64,000 bases of DNA. Source: Stichopus chloronotus. Its lineage: Eukaryota; Echinodermata; Holothuroidea; Aspidochirotida; Stichopodidae. The stretch is taken from contig CM037839.1 of NCBI GenBank assembly GCA_021234535.1, forward strand, positions 28,721,475 through 28,785,474, written 5' to 3'. The notes beneath the pieces were generated by a model. It did not search any database and had not been told where the DNA came from. It saw only the letters and a program-made list of their open reading frames with translations. The translations under genes were made by a program, and so were the position numbers. Below are positions 38,251 to 52,000 of the stretch, piece after piece. Each line of letters begins with the position of its first letter. Positions within the stretch are counted from its first letter, which is position 1.

Positions 38251-38760
38251 CTTCACTTGATGGTACCAGTGTTAATAAATCAACCGAAAACACTAATAAT
38301 ACCAATGTTACTGAATCAAACATAAACATTACTTAATGATACCTATGTCATTGAATCAAACACGAACATCGCTTAAAGCTCCAATGTTACTGAATCAAAT
38401 GCACAGCTCAGTTGATAATACGCAAACATTACTTAATGATACTAATGTTATACTGAATTAAATGCAAACATCACTTAATGATACCAATGTCACTGAATCA
38501 AACACAAACATTACTTACTGATTTCAATGTTACTGAATCAAATACAAACATTATTTAATGATATCAATGTTACTGAATCAAATACAAACATTACTTAATG
38601 GTACCAATGTTACTGAATCAAGTACAAACATTACTTACTGGTACCAATGTAACTGAATCAACCACAAACATTACTTACTGATACCAATGTCACTGAATCA
38701 AATACAAACATTACTTAATGATACCAATGTCACTGAATCAAATGCACACATCAATTGATC
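38251..38760. repeat. 40-bp minisatellite, about 12 copies
   Basis: The unit is close to ACCAATGTTACTGAATCAAA plus TACAAACATTACTTAATGAT. Copies are most regular from 38480 to 38745 (for example CAATGTTACTGAATCA at 38525 and 38565). Flanking copies, and traces to about 38890, are degenerate. A period of 40 is not a multiple of three and the frame carries stops, so it is not a protein repeat. Confidence 0.9.
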
Positions 38761-40184
38761 AGTGTAACTAGATCAAATGAAGCAGTGTCTTGATGACAAA
38801 AATGTTTTGAAGTCAAATGAAATCATCCCTTGCAGATACCAATATTACTAAATGGAACGAAAAAATCCATTGATGATACCAATATTAATTAAAAAATCAA
38901 CTGAACGGATCAATTGTTAGTAAAACAAGTTGAACATGATTTGCTTGTGAGTCTGTGTTGTATGTGTGTAATGTATGCTTGATTAATGAATGAGTGGTAT
39001 AGTAAATTAATGTGCAATGAGTTCGACCATATATGTAGCATCAAATCATGCAAAGAGCTACAGGGTGACACTGACTAATTGAAGAAAAGAATCGCAAGCC
39101 CATCCAATCCCTCAGTAGAGAAATTATTCATGTAAATGGGACCTCACAAGCAAGGCAAGCGCTAATAGTTTTACTTTAAAATGCTTATATTGAATTAATT
39201 GACCTAACTTTCAAAATATGACAGTGGCAAATTGCAATGAAGCATGCACTACACACAGCATCGCTTTCGCCAAAATTAACGTCCGAATTCATTTTCATTT
39301 TCTTTTATTATATTGCAACATTTTGCTTTTGAAATCGTCCAGAATTGCCTACATATATACGATGTGGGTTGGACTCGAAAACCGTTCAAAAACATCAAAA
39401 ACATTGTCATTTATAAGTACGGTACTCTAGGGCTCTCAAAACAAAGTCCCATTCCAGTATAACATCTCCGGAGTCAGAATAATGATGGATGTTCGGGAGT
39501 CGAAAGTGATCCTCCTTTTCCCCCAGTTTGACGTCAAGGAAAAATCAGCTCAGAATCACTATAATTTTTTATCAATAAAATATTTTCCCGGTAGCAGAAA
39601 ATTTTTATATTTCCATGAGCTTTTTCGTCGTCATTATATTTCAAAACCTGTTTAGCTCACACAAGATAGTTAGCGGTGGAAACTTTTCTGAAGTAAAAAT
39701 AAAATAAAGTTAAGTTACAAGGGTGATAAATTTGAGTTTTATCCACAATGAAGCGTTACATTAATTAAAGAAACTGGAGGGGGGGGGGGGGTTAGATTGA
39801 ATCATCTTAAAACATTTTCAAAAAGTTTACTCCTGAGAGACACTTCTACCCTTTTTCTTAGTATTCTTCATTATTCTTGTATCAATGTAACACAGTATGT
39901 ACTGAAATATCGTCACTTGTTATTGACAACGGGATTGGATTTTGGTAAGTTCATTCTCCGAGTCTCTATGGAAGTCATACAGTGACGTCATTTATAGCAC
40001 ATTCTATAAATCATTGTATACGAGGTATCCACATGTAGCAAACTCTGTTGTTGTACTCAGTAGTCGGCTCGTTTGTTTCCAAAACTTCACTTCTACACTT
40101 ATAATAAGATAAACTCTTTCAGCTATCTCTAGTGATGTCGTTGCAGGTGCAGATCAAATAGTAACGGCAGTTGAGAAAAAAGAC

Positions 40185-40210
40185 AAACTAGTCACCATGG
40201 TGACTAGTTT
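40185..40210. repeat. Perfect 26-bp palindrome
   Basis: AAACTAGTCACC followed by ATGGTGACTAGTTT is identical to its own reverse complement, with no spacer. It could extrude a cruciform or bind a symmetric dimer. No flanking transposon is evident. Confidence 0.9.
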
Positions 40211-40400
40211 CGTTTGAAGTGCAAAGTCGGGTCAAAACAGTCCTTCGTCAATTCACCATTACGTCATAGGTCACTGTGTCAGTGTCATCACGTGATACAA
40301 CATACGTCATTTGCAGGACCCCTGTAACATATACTGTGTGTATAATGATAGTGTTTTTGCATAACCAAAGAACTACCATTACTGTGAATATCTCAAGAGA

Positions 40401-40440
40401 ATCGTATTTTATTCACGAGAATCGTATTTTATTCACGAGA
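40401..40440. repeat. Perfect tandem 20-mer, two copies
   Basis: ATCGTATTTTATTCACGAGA occurs twice with no mismatch, suggesting a recent slippage or duplication event. Confidence 0.95.
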
Positions 40441-41397
40441 GTAGACATACTTTCTGTTGACAGTTATTTTTTTTTTGTATTCTCCTTCTTCTTTGTCTTT
40501 CCCTGATTCATCAACTTCAGTCAACTGTGGTAATGCTTGTTGGCTTTTCGGTGCATCTCTATAGTATTTTCCAAGTAACCAAATTACGGGATGATTCGAA
40601 AGAATCCGCTCGAGGCACAGTTCACTTTTGATTGTTAAGAGCTAATATCCTTTTGTTCAGTTAAAGGTGCTCCGTCTTCTTTTCTGCAGAGCTCTAGCTT
40701 GATTCAGCGTCGTCTGAACTTTTAACAGTAGATTCAGGTTTTAAATTAAGAGAGGTCAAAACACTCACTGCTACTTAATCAATCGTCATACTCTCAACAC
40801 GAGAACTGCTTGATATTGGAATATTTGTCACCATTACAGGAACCTGTTTGAAGAAACACAACGCCAACAGTTCCCATACTTACTTATGGATGTGTTACAT
40901 TTTATTTGACCGTTTGGCGATCCAGTAACTTTCCTTAAAATCTTCCCCAAGTGAAATTACCACTCCAAAAAATTTTGCAAGGCAATTTCTCCAAAAACCT
41001 TTTACAAGCTTCACGTGTAGCCACAGACGTTGGTTGCAATGGCATCAGAAAGCCGTTCTACTTCTTAATAATCACACTTAAGCGGAATGTTCCACGACCT
41101 GCCCAAGCCTGCAGCGGAAATTGTAAACATAGATCGATTAAAATGGCGAATGGCAAAGTTTGGTATGTAACATAATGATAACTCATTGACATCTCATATA
41201 GCCTACTACTGAGAACTACAAATAAATAACATGGAAACGCTGTCACTGCATGGCATATTTTTCTTACTTAAAGCAGTTTAATTTTGCTGTATCAATGATG
41301 GTGTGATTAATGGATTGTTTGAATAGTATTATCACTGCATGCGGCATGTTCAACAACTGTGAACATCATTAAATGTATGTAACTCTGAGCTGTACAC

Positions 41398-41529
<132 letters not shown>

Positions 41530-44500
41530 TATATATCATGATGGACTCGTGGCCATGAACTCTTGTTCCATCTGACAGACGCAAACAAAGAGAATTGTAA
41601 ATTATCAGGCACAGGAACATTTTGTATTAATGAATAATTATTCAATAAATAGAAATCATTGAAAGAGCAGCAAGACATGACAGGATTTGACCAATTAAAA
41701 GAAAGAATGCCCCACCTGAACAAATAAAGCCATTGGATTTCGATCCGAACCATATAGGAAAAATACAAGCAATGTCAGTCTTGAAAGGCTACGTATCATT
41801 ACCATGACATATGGTCAGGTTTCAACAGTTTCTAACTTCCCTGACTATTTTTTTTTCGCTCAGATGAGATGTTTCACATATAAAGTTAATAGAATACGGC
41901 AAGTGAATGTTTCTCAAATGATAACACATGTCTGTCGTATATAGTAAACTAGATTCAATGTTACATATACTACAGAATGCGTAGGAAGACTTCAAGGTTA
42001 TGTGTAGGCAACTTGACATTATGAAGGGATCAAGCATTGCAGATCAATTAATAACCATGCTGATGGCACACAGCCCCCACATAAAAGCATACAGAGAGAG
42101 AGAATTTATGTCGAAAGATACGTAACGGAACTAATGTGTTAGATGAGGCCTCATTAAACTTGAGACTTAGCGGATATTTGATCCGATGATGAATAGGATA
42201 ATAATAAGACCAGGGATAACAATAGTAAGGAACATCCTCCCCCCCCCCCCTCCCCCCAACATCACTCGTTTTCCCTCATGCTCTACATCCTAGATAATTC
42301 TTGAAGAGATAAACGTTTATAAACTACACATAAATGTACATCAGTTTTGTCTCTCTATATATACACAACAATGTATAAGATCCCGATGGATCTCGATAGC
42401 ATAAACATTTCTCGACACGGCTGCCATTAATCACCTTTACACATGCCCACAATGTGATTAGCAGTCAATGTAAAACATAACACTCTAACTTCTGGTTTAC
42501 AGGACCGCCCATCCACTGAAGACAGAATGGTTTACTAACACTTGCTGCTTCAATAACTCTTACAGACTAGCCATAACAATGTAAATAACACACAAACTAC
42601 AACTACTGACTATACGAATAATGTCATCATCATAGGCTTTATATGTGTACAACATATATGTCGTTGGTTTCTTGGCGAGGATTCTGTGCTCATTTTATAT
42701 TCATCCTTTGAATGCAGACGAAAGCAGCCTTGCATGGCTGATTTTGTACGCCAGTAATATCTTTTAATTTCAAATGGAATGCTTGCCTCAAGTTCCATTC
42801 TCTTACAATTTACAATTGCGCTGAGTTGCGTAATCAATATAAGCCACAGCTGGGGAGATCAATTAAATGCACTGTAGGCTCCACAATTCTAAGACCATCA
42901 CCATCAGGGTGGTTTAGGGTAAGCTGCGAGGAGGACATGTAATAACCACACATGTCCACAAAATAAACGTTTAATATATTTACTGCATATAAATTTGAAA
43001 CAAACTAGTACGCATGTGCAGTCAAACTTAAAGTAAATCATTGAAGGAACTGTATTTTGTTGCACTGAGTAGTGATATGTCAGGGATTGTAGTCCTTCAT
43101 TAGATTTTATTGTTAATTTCAAAGAATTTGACCTTTCTATTTCATGATTGCTTTTACGTGATGTTGGTCAAAATCAGGTTGGGGAGAGGACGTCCATTAT
43201 TAATCTGAATAAGGATGAGGAGAAATCGTCACAAATACCAGACGGTTTCTTTGTACTTTTTACGATTTTATATCAAACCGGTATATCTAAAGTAAATTAT
43301 CACAATTACACCTTTCTTAAATCAAACAGTCGTAAACATCTTTATGATAGCATGTCCAAGCCATACGATCATAAATTACACCCATAGAGAATCGCAACAT
43401 GCGTGTTAAAGTTAAAGTATCTGCAAAAGCTTGTGGCTGATGAAGGCCCTCTGTTCACCTTTGGTGTGAATTGTATACTTGCAAGAACGGGTAATCACCC
43501 AATTTCAGTGCCCCCAACCCCTCCCCCTTCCTTCTCCCGGTTTCCTCTTTCTGTCCGATAGGAATATAGTTTACTGTTCATCATTTTCAGATTCAATTTA
43601 ATGAAATGTGCATAAAAGCTGCTGATATATACCCTCTGATTAATATTCACATTATGATACGCTGGTATTATTCCTGATCAATTAGAACTATTAATCCTGA
43701 CTAGTGTCCTCAATTGTATGTGTACGGTTTCAGACTTTTCTTGTTTGCCAATCACGAGAAGGTAGGTTTTCAAGTCCAAATATCTCCTGCCCCTCCCTTC
43801 CTACCTACTCCTCTGTCCCAATCCTCCGAAATGAAATCCCATTCAGACCTGATTTGCATCAGGGTCTGTATAAACAAACGGTGAAATATCTTGAGTCTCA
43901 TCAGTGTAACAAGTGATTGCCAAAACCTATACTCACATTTCCGTTACAGAACAAGTCGTTCATCCATGTCGTTGTAAACAAGCTTAGGATACACTTTGCA
44001 GAATATAATTATGATGTTAAATCGGAAGGGCATATATCTCCTTTAAGATTTAAGGCTCTGTAATTCTTTAGCAGCCTGTATACATGTGGATTTTCAGTGA
44101 TGATTATTGAGTAGCGTTCCCAGCAGAAATATTGATTAAACTTGTCATCACGTCAAACTGTTATTGACTTTCTATAAATAGAATCTCATGTAGTAGCCTA
44201 CACCGTTGCACGGAGCGGATGTTAGCAGTCTGGTTTAGGCCTGCACTCCACGCTGCCTCTTTGAAAAGCAAACCCAAAGACTGTGATTTGTGTTCGTTGG
44301 AATTTTATGCAACGTTCGTTCGATTATCGCATGACTGAACTACCACTGCAGGCCACGGACATCAGTGGCTAATTCTCGAATGTAGAAATGATTTCAATAC
44401 CCCATTAAACTTACAACCTCCTGGATTTTAGATGAAAGTGAAAAAGAAAACAAATTTGATTGACGATCGCCCTAGGAGAAGCTAAAATGGCTACGATGAT

Positions 44501-44640
44501 TGACTAAGGAGAGCTGAGGTCTATAATTGTTGGCAGCAGTTCTCGTTGTAAATATATAAATAATTGATCCAAGTAAGTTATAGTACCTAAATAGCACCGT
44601 ACAGAGAGGCAGAACATTAAAACATATCGGATGTACTATA

Positions 44641-44716
44641 TGACGTAAGAAACTCTTTGGTGACGTAACTTTCTAATCATATGAGACTGAATTTTAACCT
44701 TGAAATAATGACGTCA
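44641..44716. promoter_or_regulatory. Dense CRE cluster
   Basis: TGACGTAA at 44641-44648 and 44661-44668, and TGACGTCA at 44709-44716: three CREB/ATF-type sites in 76 bp, the tightest group in the window. There is no recognisable promoter or exon beside it. Confidence 0.4.
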
Positions 44717-44719
44717 TGA

Positions 44720-47700
44720 AGGCTAATGATCCAATGTTCAGTCGAAGGGCAAATGTATCATTTGAAAGATATCTAAAAATAGATCAGCAAGACAGGGCAA
44801 AGAAATACTAGTCTAAAGGCCTTTTGCATTGGCTGCAAAGTTTAGCATGCCATGTAAAATGTTGAACAAACTGACATGACCATAAGTAGAGAGCTATAGC
44901 ATATTAGCTGCCGATTCTTAAGAACTTTACATATGTAACGTTTGTTGAAGAAATAGCCGATTCAGATAGCTCTGTAATGGTCACTGTATGCTCTGGTTAA
45001 CATCACTGTTATTACGACTATGACATTAATGTCGCTAAGGTAATTGGTATGTCACATCAGCACAACGGAAAAAGTCATACGATGTATGTTAATTGAAATT
45101 AGACATTAATGGTGGTTAGTATATCAAGGAAAGGTCGTGATAAAACTTTCTCGATAAGAATTTCGAAATGCCAAATCCTGTAGAGGGGAGTTAGTTAAAA
45201 CCTTTAGCAACATTAACGATGCATATATATAAAAAAAAATGTCGGTGTATTACTGGATACTGTGACGTATCATTGGCGTATAGACTACATAGGCCTATAT
45301 GTAAAAGTTGGAAAAGTGAAGAAAGAATATTTAAACAGTTTCATTAATGGAGGGAAACATATGGAATAAATCCATATCAGGCTTCATTTTACTAATATTT
45401 TGGATTGCTAATTTGAGCAATTATATTTTTTTATTGCTCAAAAAAGAAAAACAATGTTTAGCAATGGTTTATTGAAAGACATAGTCCGTTCATGTACAAC
45501 CTCGCCGGGACATTTAAAAATAAAGAAAAAGTTAAGATCAAACATAGTCTTATCCTTATGGTTTTTTAGTACGCACGCAATCACTTTAACTTATATGTTG
45601 TAAATTTGTGCTTTAAAATCTTTGTGGTCACTACCTTCAACATACAAGGTCAGTTGTAGTAAACCGATTCTTTATCCTACAGATTAAACTTAAACTCTTG
45701 TTCTTACCAGGTCGTGTAGACCTATTCCTTGTATTGTTCACTGCACATGCCGTGAACGTCTCCACGAAAAGCAAGTTGCAATTTCGCCGTTCTGAGGATT
45801 GCTAAGTATCATGAATTGAGCACAACGACATGGTCAGGGTGAAAGAAGTGAGGGGGGGGGGGGGGGATTCATGAAGGACCTGATGATTGAAGGAACTGTA
45901 GTGCTAGACTAATCAACAGTTCAGGAACAAATATCCCGGAAGTAAGTAGGACTAGAACAGAAAGACATATATATATTTGACAAGAAATAGACGACAATTT
46001 CTCCAGAGACCCCTGCTTAAACTGGACAGACACAGGTCACCTAAAAGTTACTGCAAAGGTACGATATGTTTTTTGACATATGCAGAAAAACTATTTTTTC
46101 TTCTCAGAAAAATTAATGGGGGGGGGGGGGCACACGCCCCATGCTTGGGTAGAATTAATGTCAGTGTATCCCTATCGAATTCAAAGTTTGTGATTATCAC
46201 CTTCTCTGAAAGATTTACATAAAGTGAATGAGTCCATTTAATGCAAATTATTATGTAAGCTGATGTGCAGCCATATTAGTAGATGTAGACACCACATGTA
46301 AAACTTCAGTCTTCTTGTCGGCCAGCAGCAACAGACGCTAGCATAGAATTATTTTATGGATGGCAAATCAGCTTTCATAAATCTTTGACTGTAAAGAAAT
46401 CGGCTGAATCATTGATGGGCACTGACTGCAACTACCAAATCTTTAGCTCGACTGCGCTATATTGTATGTGCAAATACGTCAAGTCGAATCTTTCTGACGG
46501 TAAATTTCATTCCCTGATCCCCTTGGGTTCCACGCTGAAAGATACAACGAAGAACTGGATCGATAACATCATGGCTGCCAGTTAAGGTATAATGTACCAG
46601 CTCACAGATATAGAGTTTCTCTGCAATATTAATCACGTATTTACGAACAAAATGAGTGTAAGAAAGTCAAAGTTGAAAGACGATATGGCATGAAGTGCAT
46701 GTTTCCCAGACACATTTGCAAAGAGTTTATGTAACGCATACCTATAGTGCACTTGGCGAAAACATATTAAGCAATGGCCGATCACGTGGTATGTTTGCAA
46801 CAGTTATCCTATCAAGCAATTACGCAATCGACATACCCTGGTCGCTTTGTCCGCAGTTTACTCTAAACTTGCATGAGGTTAGTCTGCATCCAGTCATACG
46901 TATACCTTCAAACCTGGACATCTGTTGTCGGTAATACACTTTAATTTGGAAAGCGCATCGTATCCTTCGGGAACAGGCTATAGGTTTACAGTTTGTTTAC
47001 ATCATGAAATTTGTTTTTTAAGTCACAAACACATGTAGGCCTACTGAGCGAGAATCTCTAACAGTATACTGCGTTAACGTCTGGAGGAAATACAAGCCAT
47101 CTTTGTGTGCTATAGTATGCTGTACAAAAACGGCACAGATTTGGCTGCCATACTATACATCGACTATACATCTTTCACCTATTTTTCGTAAATTCAGTGA
47201 CTGCAGGATACTCCGTTATTTTGCAATGTTATAATGACAACAACTGCTAGTCGACATTGCTGAGACGCAATGACATCTGGAACTTTCGAGGCAGTTAAGC
47301 GCTTCGGAGGATTGCGCGCACTCAGAATGCGTGTGGACAAAGGGATGCGGGAAACTTAAACCATTGCAAGTAGGTGATATCCTTTTGATTTGGAAAATTT
47401 GAACCCATAATTTATCATTATTATTATGTTGAAAAGGACCCCAAACTGGACTCATAACACAATCGCGTTTTCTATATGACATTCAGTGAAGCTGGCTAAC
47501 ATTTTTAATGGCAATCTTGGGTAAGAGGGAGGGAAATGTGGGTAGTTAGCAAAAAGAACATTTTGTATTTTTACAGAAAACAATGAAAACAGACTAATTA
47601 ATCAAATATAGTGTACCTTTTGACCAAGTAAGGTTAGGGTTTTGAACACCTTTTGTTCACGGTGCTCTGTTTTAGCACTGCTTTGGTATTATATCTGGTC

Positions 47701-50060
47701 ATGTGGGGCACTACAGATGCGGGAGAAAGGTTATCTGTGTCTGTGTAGACCTAAGTGAAAAGTACAGTTCAGAAGATGTCTCCAGATCGTACAAACATTC
47801 GCTCCACTATGACGAGTACCACGACGGAGCTAGAAAAAACTGAAATTTTGAGCCATGACCAACTAATATGATATTCTTTATTTATATTGGAGATTGACAT
47901 CTCCACTGTCAAGTACTCTTCATCATATTTAAAATATATCATTTGTGTAAACTGAACTACCGGTACATCACTTCAGTGTGTCAGTGTGGGTGCTTATGCC
48001 GCAACCTGCTTTACAAGGTCAGTTGCTATTTTGGTGGCGCTCTGTGTATTTTCTTCTTTCAAATTTTAGTTCCGCGTTTTTGGTATGCTACATAGCAGTA
48101 GTATATAGAAGTATGTGTCCAGAAAAATGAAATTTGTGCATGAACCGTTTCCCGAACTGAAATGACAAGACCCACTCATTTAACTTTCTCGAAAACTACC
48201 TCTCATCTTTCTTGTTCTTTTTTTGTGTGTGGAATTGTTGTAAATATGGGTTTCATAGTCACAATCATGATTGCACTAAAAGATATATTGCATATTGGAA
48301 TATTTGCAGAACTTCTAGGGATCATCTGGATAATAAAAAGAAAATATTATGACATACCATTGACATTGACATAACAGAAATATGTATTCGATTTATTTGA
48401 ATTAGGTGTGCGTGCATCCATTCTCTAAATTCCACCATGAATACAATACGATATCAGCTATTTCACCTGCACAAGTCGATAAGTAGCACTAAATCCAGCA
48501 AGATGATTCTTCTCGCAGACATCAAATTCTTACTTCTACTAATTACAACGAAACCATAAGATAAAGCTCCCAGTGGATGCATTTTAAAGTAATTATCCAT
48601 TTACTTTTAGTTAAAGTACAAAGAATGGTGGAATCTTGTTTCTTTTACTTGTTTTGAAAACTGTTGTATATGCACACTATAACTGCAATATCACTGACAC
48701 AATTGTACATTTAAATAAGCTTCTAACAATGAATGGGTCGTCGGAGGAAGGTGGACGATAGTGACTTAAAAAAATGAACTGTAGTGCAATAGAAACAACG
48801 AATCATTTCGAGTTTGAAGTCACACTACAGGGCGGGGAAAGTTTTATTTTAATGTTTGAGAATAGTGCCACCGATTTTGCCTCGCTCCGCTTTCACCAGA
48901 TTGTGCTGGAAAGTGCGCTTTTGAGCAGCTGCCATTGCATAGCACCCTCTCTCCTCTACTTCTAGTACCGTAACTTCCAGCTGAGAGGGAAGACGTGATC
49001 AAAAGAAAGGGGGGATAGAAAAAAGATGGGGAGATGATATCCAAAAGGCCACTATACAATGCAATAGAGAAAACTTCATTCACATCTTACGATAACATAT
49101 ATTGAATTCATACCGACTGAAGCACTTAGGCGAACAACTTAGTTTCAATGGCACTTTATCTGAACTGTTTGTTCATACCCCAATATTATTGATTGTATCA
49201 TTTGTAACGCTGGAGTCAAAGATTACTTGCTGTGAGCAGTGGTTTTGCATGCTTTCTAGTTATCTGTTATGTATGCTCACCGTCACCCATGACGTAGGCC
49301 TAACTTTGAAACGTACGGCGGTTTGTAATTAATGCTACGGACTCTCTAATCTAATATAGTACACTAATGTAATCTATAATGATCCAACATACATGGGGGT
49401 GAACATGAAACATAGTTCTTATTTCTCCTTCTTGTTCTGCAGTTAATCGTCACTATTTAGTTTCTTATGGTAAGATTGCGGTGTAGCTGATAAGCCCGAG
49501 GAGTTCCTCTCGGAAACAGCATATTTGACTCATGATCGTACAGTAGGCCTACGGTCCTGCATATCAGTTGCAATGACCCCGTCACTGACGGTAACCTTCT
49601 CACTGAAAACGTGTCATGGGGATGAGGTGAAAGGGAGCGAGCCACCAGGATGAACGAAAGTAGCGCACAAGTAACATTTTTAGGCAAATGATCTCCTCAT
49701 GTTGTCAAAAATAACTACTTCACAGTTGATCCAATGATGCTCCCGCCATACCGCCTTGATTTGTAAATCCCATTTTTTAGAAATTTACATTGACTTCTAC
49801 AAAAAAACAAAAAACAAGTAAGTGACCAATGATCCATAACAGAGTCACAGGCCAAACTTCTCAACCTTATAGTTATAGCAGTACATTTGCACAAGGCCTG
49901 AATGAGAAACTTTCAGTACATGGAAGTTCAACAACTTCCCTTTCGTCAAGACAGATTGGCGGGGAAACGAAATATCCACACCACCAAAAAATGGTGGGGA
50001 CACCTCTAACCTTCCCAGCAGGTGTTGGTATATAACCTTCTTTAACGTACACACCAAAAC
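44720..50060. other. Non-coding stretch
   Basis: No gene supported. Open frames at 46385-46585 and 48774-48965 have less AT-biased composition than most but no family match; the first ends near AAG|GTATAA. Repeat B copy 2 and two poly-G tracts lie here. Confidence 0.45.
45471..45592 (+). repeat. Dispersed repeat B, copy 2
   Basis: Direct copy of 30115-30236, about 15.4 kb away, with scattered substitutions and a few small indels. Confidence 0.75.
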
Positions 50061-50121
50061 GGTATAACGAATGCAGACAGAGCTCATGCATGAGTAATAC
50101 GCGTCCGTTGCGCTTCCTGGG
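50061..50121 (-). repeat. Coding-like relic, copy 2
   Basis: The minus strand reads NGRVLLMHELCLHSLY, matching NERVLLMHQLRLHSQY of copy 1 at 249-309. Here the minus frame stays open for 88 codons (49873-50139), and the surrounding 300 bp is more GC-rich than the region. It contains the 12-bp palindrome CTCATGCATGAG. Product unknown. Confidence 0.45.
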
Positions 50122-50179
50122 ACACGTAGGCTTACGCACAGTCCCGCTGTTCCGGGCCCCGGCAACCCGTGGATCATTG

Positions 50180-52000
50180 CGCCTTTGAATACCTGAGTTT
50201 CAGTTCAAACATGTAACCAATACACTGATCGACAATAACAGTTAAATTCTGTGTCGTCAAACAATGCCGCCAGTCACTTTCAAGTTCAACTCTTCTGGTT
50301 GTCACGTCCAAATGCATGACTCCACACTCTAACTAATCTGTAGACTTTTCTGGTTCTTTTCTCGAGCATATAATACAGGAACACACCTTTCTGTTTACGT
50401 CAATATATCCAGAATATTACAGTACCATGGGATAGATAATAACAATTATTTCTGTTATCTTAACCTGCTGGACTGAAATATTAATATTTTGCATAGTTAT
50501 CAGGGTGGACATTATCTCTGTTTGGGTCGAATTTAAGTTTAATTTATGCAATCCAACGCTTCTTTTACCGATAGCAAGCGGGAAATTTACAAAAAAGACC
50601 GTACAGAAATATGCCTTGGAACTTCTAAGTCAATGTATAAGTGATGATTTTCATGTTATTCACCTTTGGGGTAACGAGAAGGTCTTTTTTTCGCAATTTT
50701 TTTCCTTTAAGAATACAGATTCCGAGTTATAGGCGATAGTCCTTTTTAACTTTGCATGGGATATCCTGAGTGTCCTGCAGATGGCGTATTTCACTTTCAG
50801 GGAGGAATCGACTGAACTGCTTGGTTCCAAACATAACACTAAGAATTTGCCGTCGTATAGCCATCTGGTAAAATCCCTTGGATTTTGTAAACCCGCAATT
50901 TGTGCAGACAATTGCCTGTTCCACTCTAAAGACTTCCAATAAAACTCAACAGTTACTCTCTTTTTTTTGGCTGTCGAGTTTACTTGGCGGCGTAATTCCA
51001 TGAATGGGCTAAAAATAGAACTTCTCAGGTCAACCACAGGTCATGACTCCGATCGATCTGCCTGTATACACAGTTAGTGTCACTAGGGAAGATCCACTGC
51101 AGAAAGTCTCCATTAAATTTGCCATAATCCAACGATGAATTAAAATCGTACCAGTTTAAGAACTTTCGGCCATTTTGGATTATTTATACAACCTGTGGAT
51201 ACAGCTAAGTGCCAGTAGTAATGGGAAATAATCCGGCATCGAAGCAGGGCCAAGGGCAAGATAGTGGTTAGTGCATAGCCTAGTATATATTGCAATATGG
51301 CTAACAAGTAACAACAGCTAGCCTTCTCACACGATAGTCAATACTAACGTTAGTCGTTACTAAACCAGTGAACGAGATTCCGTACGTTTGAGGCCTAATG
51401 ACAAGTAATGTGCAGTTACTCTAGTCCATTAACTGTTCATGTTGTTTTCATGCTGTCAGTATGATGATAATGTAACTTGGTGAATGCTAAGTTTTGGTTA
51501 GGCCTTGGTATTGAGCCATTATAATGTAGGCCTACTTACTCGTTGTGAAATAAATCTTTGGAACGAGGTGTTACAGTCGAAATCCAGTGTCAAGCGAAGA
51601 AGCTCAACGATGCTAGTAACGTTTACAAGGATGGCTAAATCAGATGACTGCGGTAAATTTTTAGACATAGCCTAAGCTTAACCTAGTAAGTAGCAAGCTT
51701 AGGCTATGTAGGATGAATGTATGTTGGGGAATGTTGTCCCTAAATTAGTCTGTGCAATTTTTTTAGAAGAATTTAGCAATACTGACCGATGTACTGTATG
51801 CAAAATTGAATGGGTAGCATTATAAAGCAATCATTGACAGACTAGGCCTTGGTTACTAAGAGTACCTTTATTTATGAGGAATTAAAATTAGTGTTTGTTG
51901 ATTCATGTTTAATAAAAGGAAAATGAAAACTGGCTTGACACAAAAATGATTTGAAGACAGGTATATGCAAACACATCTGACAAAAAGTGCTAAGCGATGG
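50180..52000. other. Non-coding stretch with overlapping open frames
   Basis: At 50660-51037 two minus-strand frames (125 and 70 codons) and a 53-codon plus-strand frame starting near 50780 overlap. I recognise none of them, and at most one can be real. The minus strand has an acceptor-like CATCTGCAG near 50780. Confidence 0.4.
51665..51709. repeat. Perfect 15-bp stem hairpin
   Basis: ACATAGCCTAAGCTT (51665-51679) and AAGCTTAGGCTATGT (51695-51709) flank a 15-base loop. There is no T-run after it. It may be a MITE end or a structured RNA. It sits near the composition switch at about 51.5 kb. Confidence 0.9.

Noticed and set aside
38251..38760. Spaced repeats considered as a CRISPR array
   Set aside because: Units are contiguous 40-mers without unique spacers, in eukaryotic DNA.
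46385..46585. 66-codon frame with a donor-like AAG|GTATAA at its end
   Set aside because: No family match, no convincing acceptor and no conservation evidence available.
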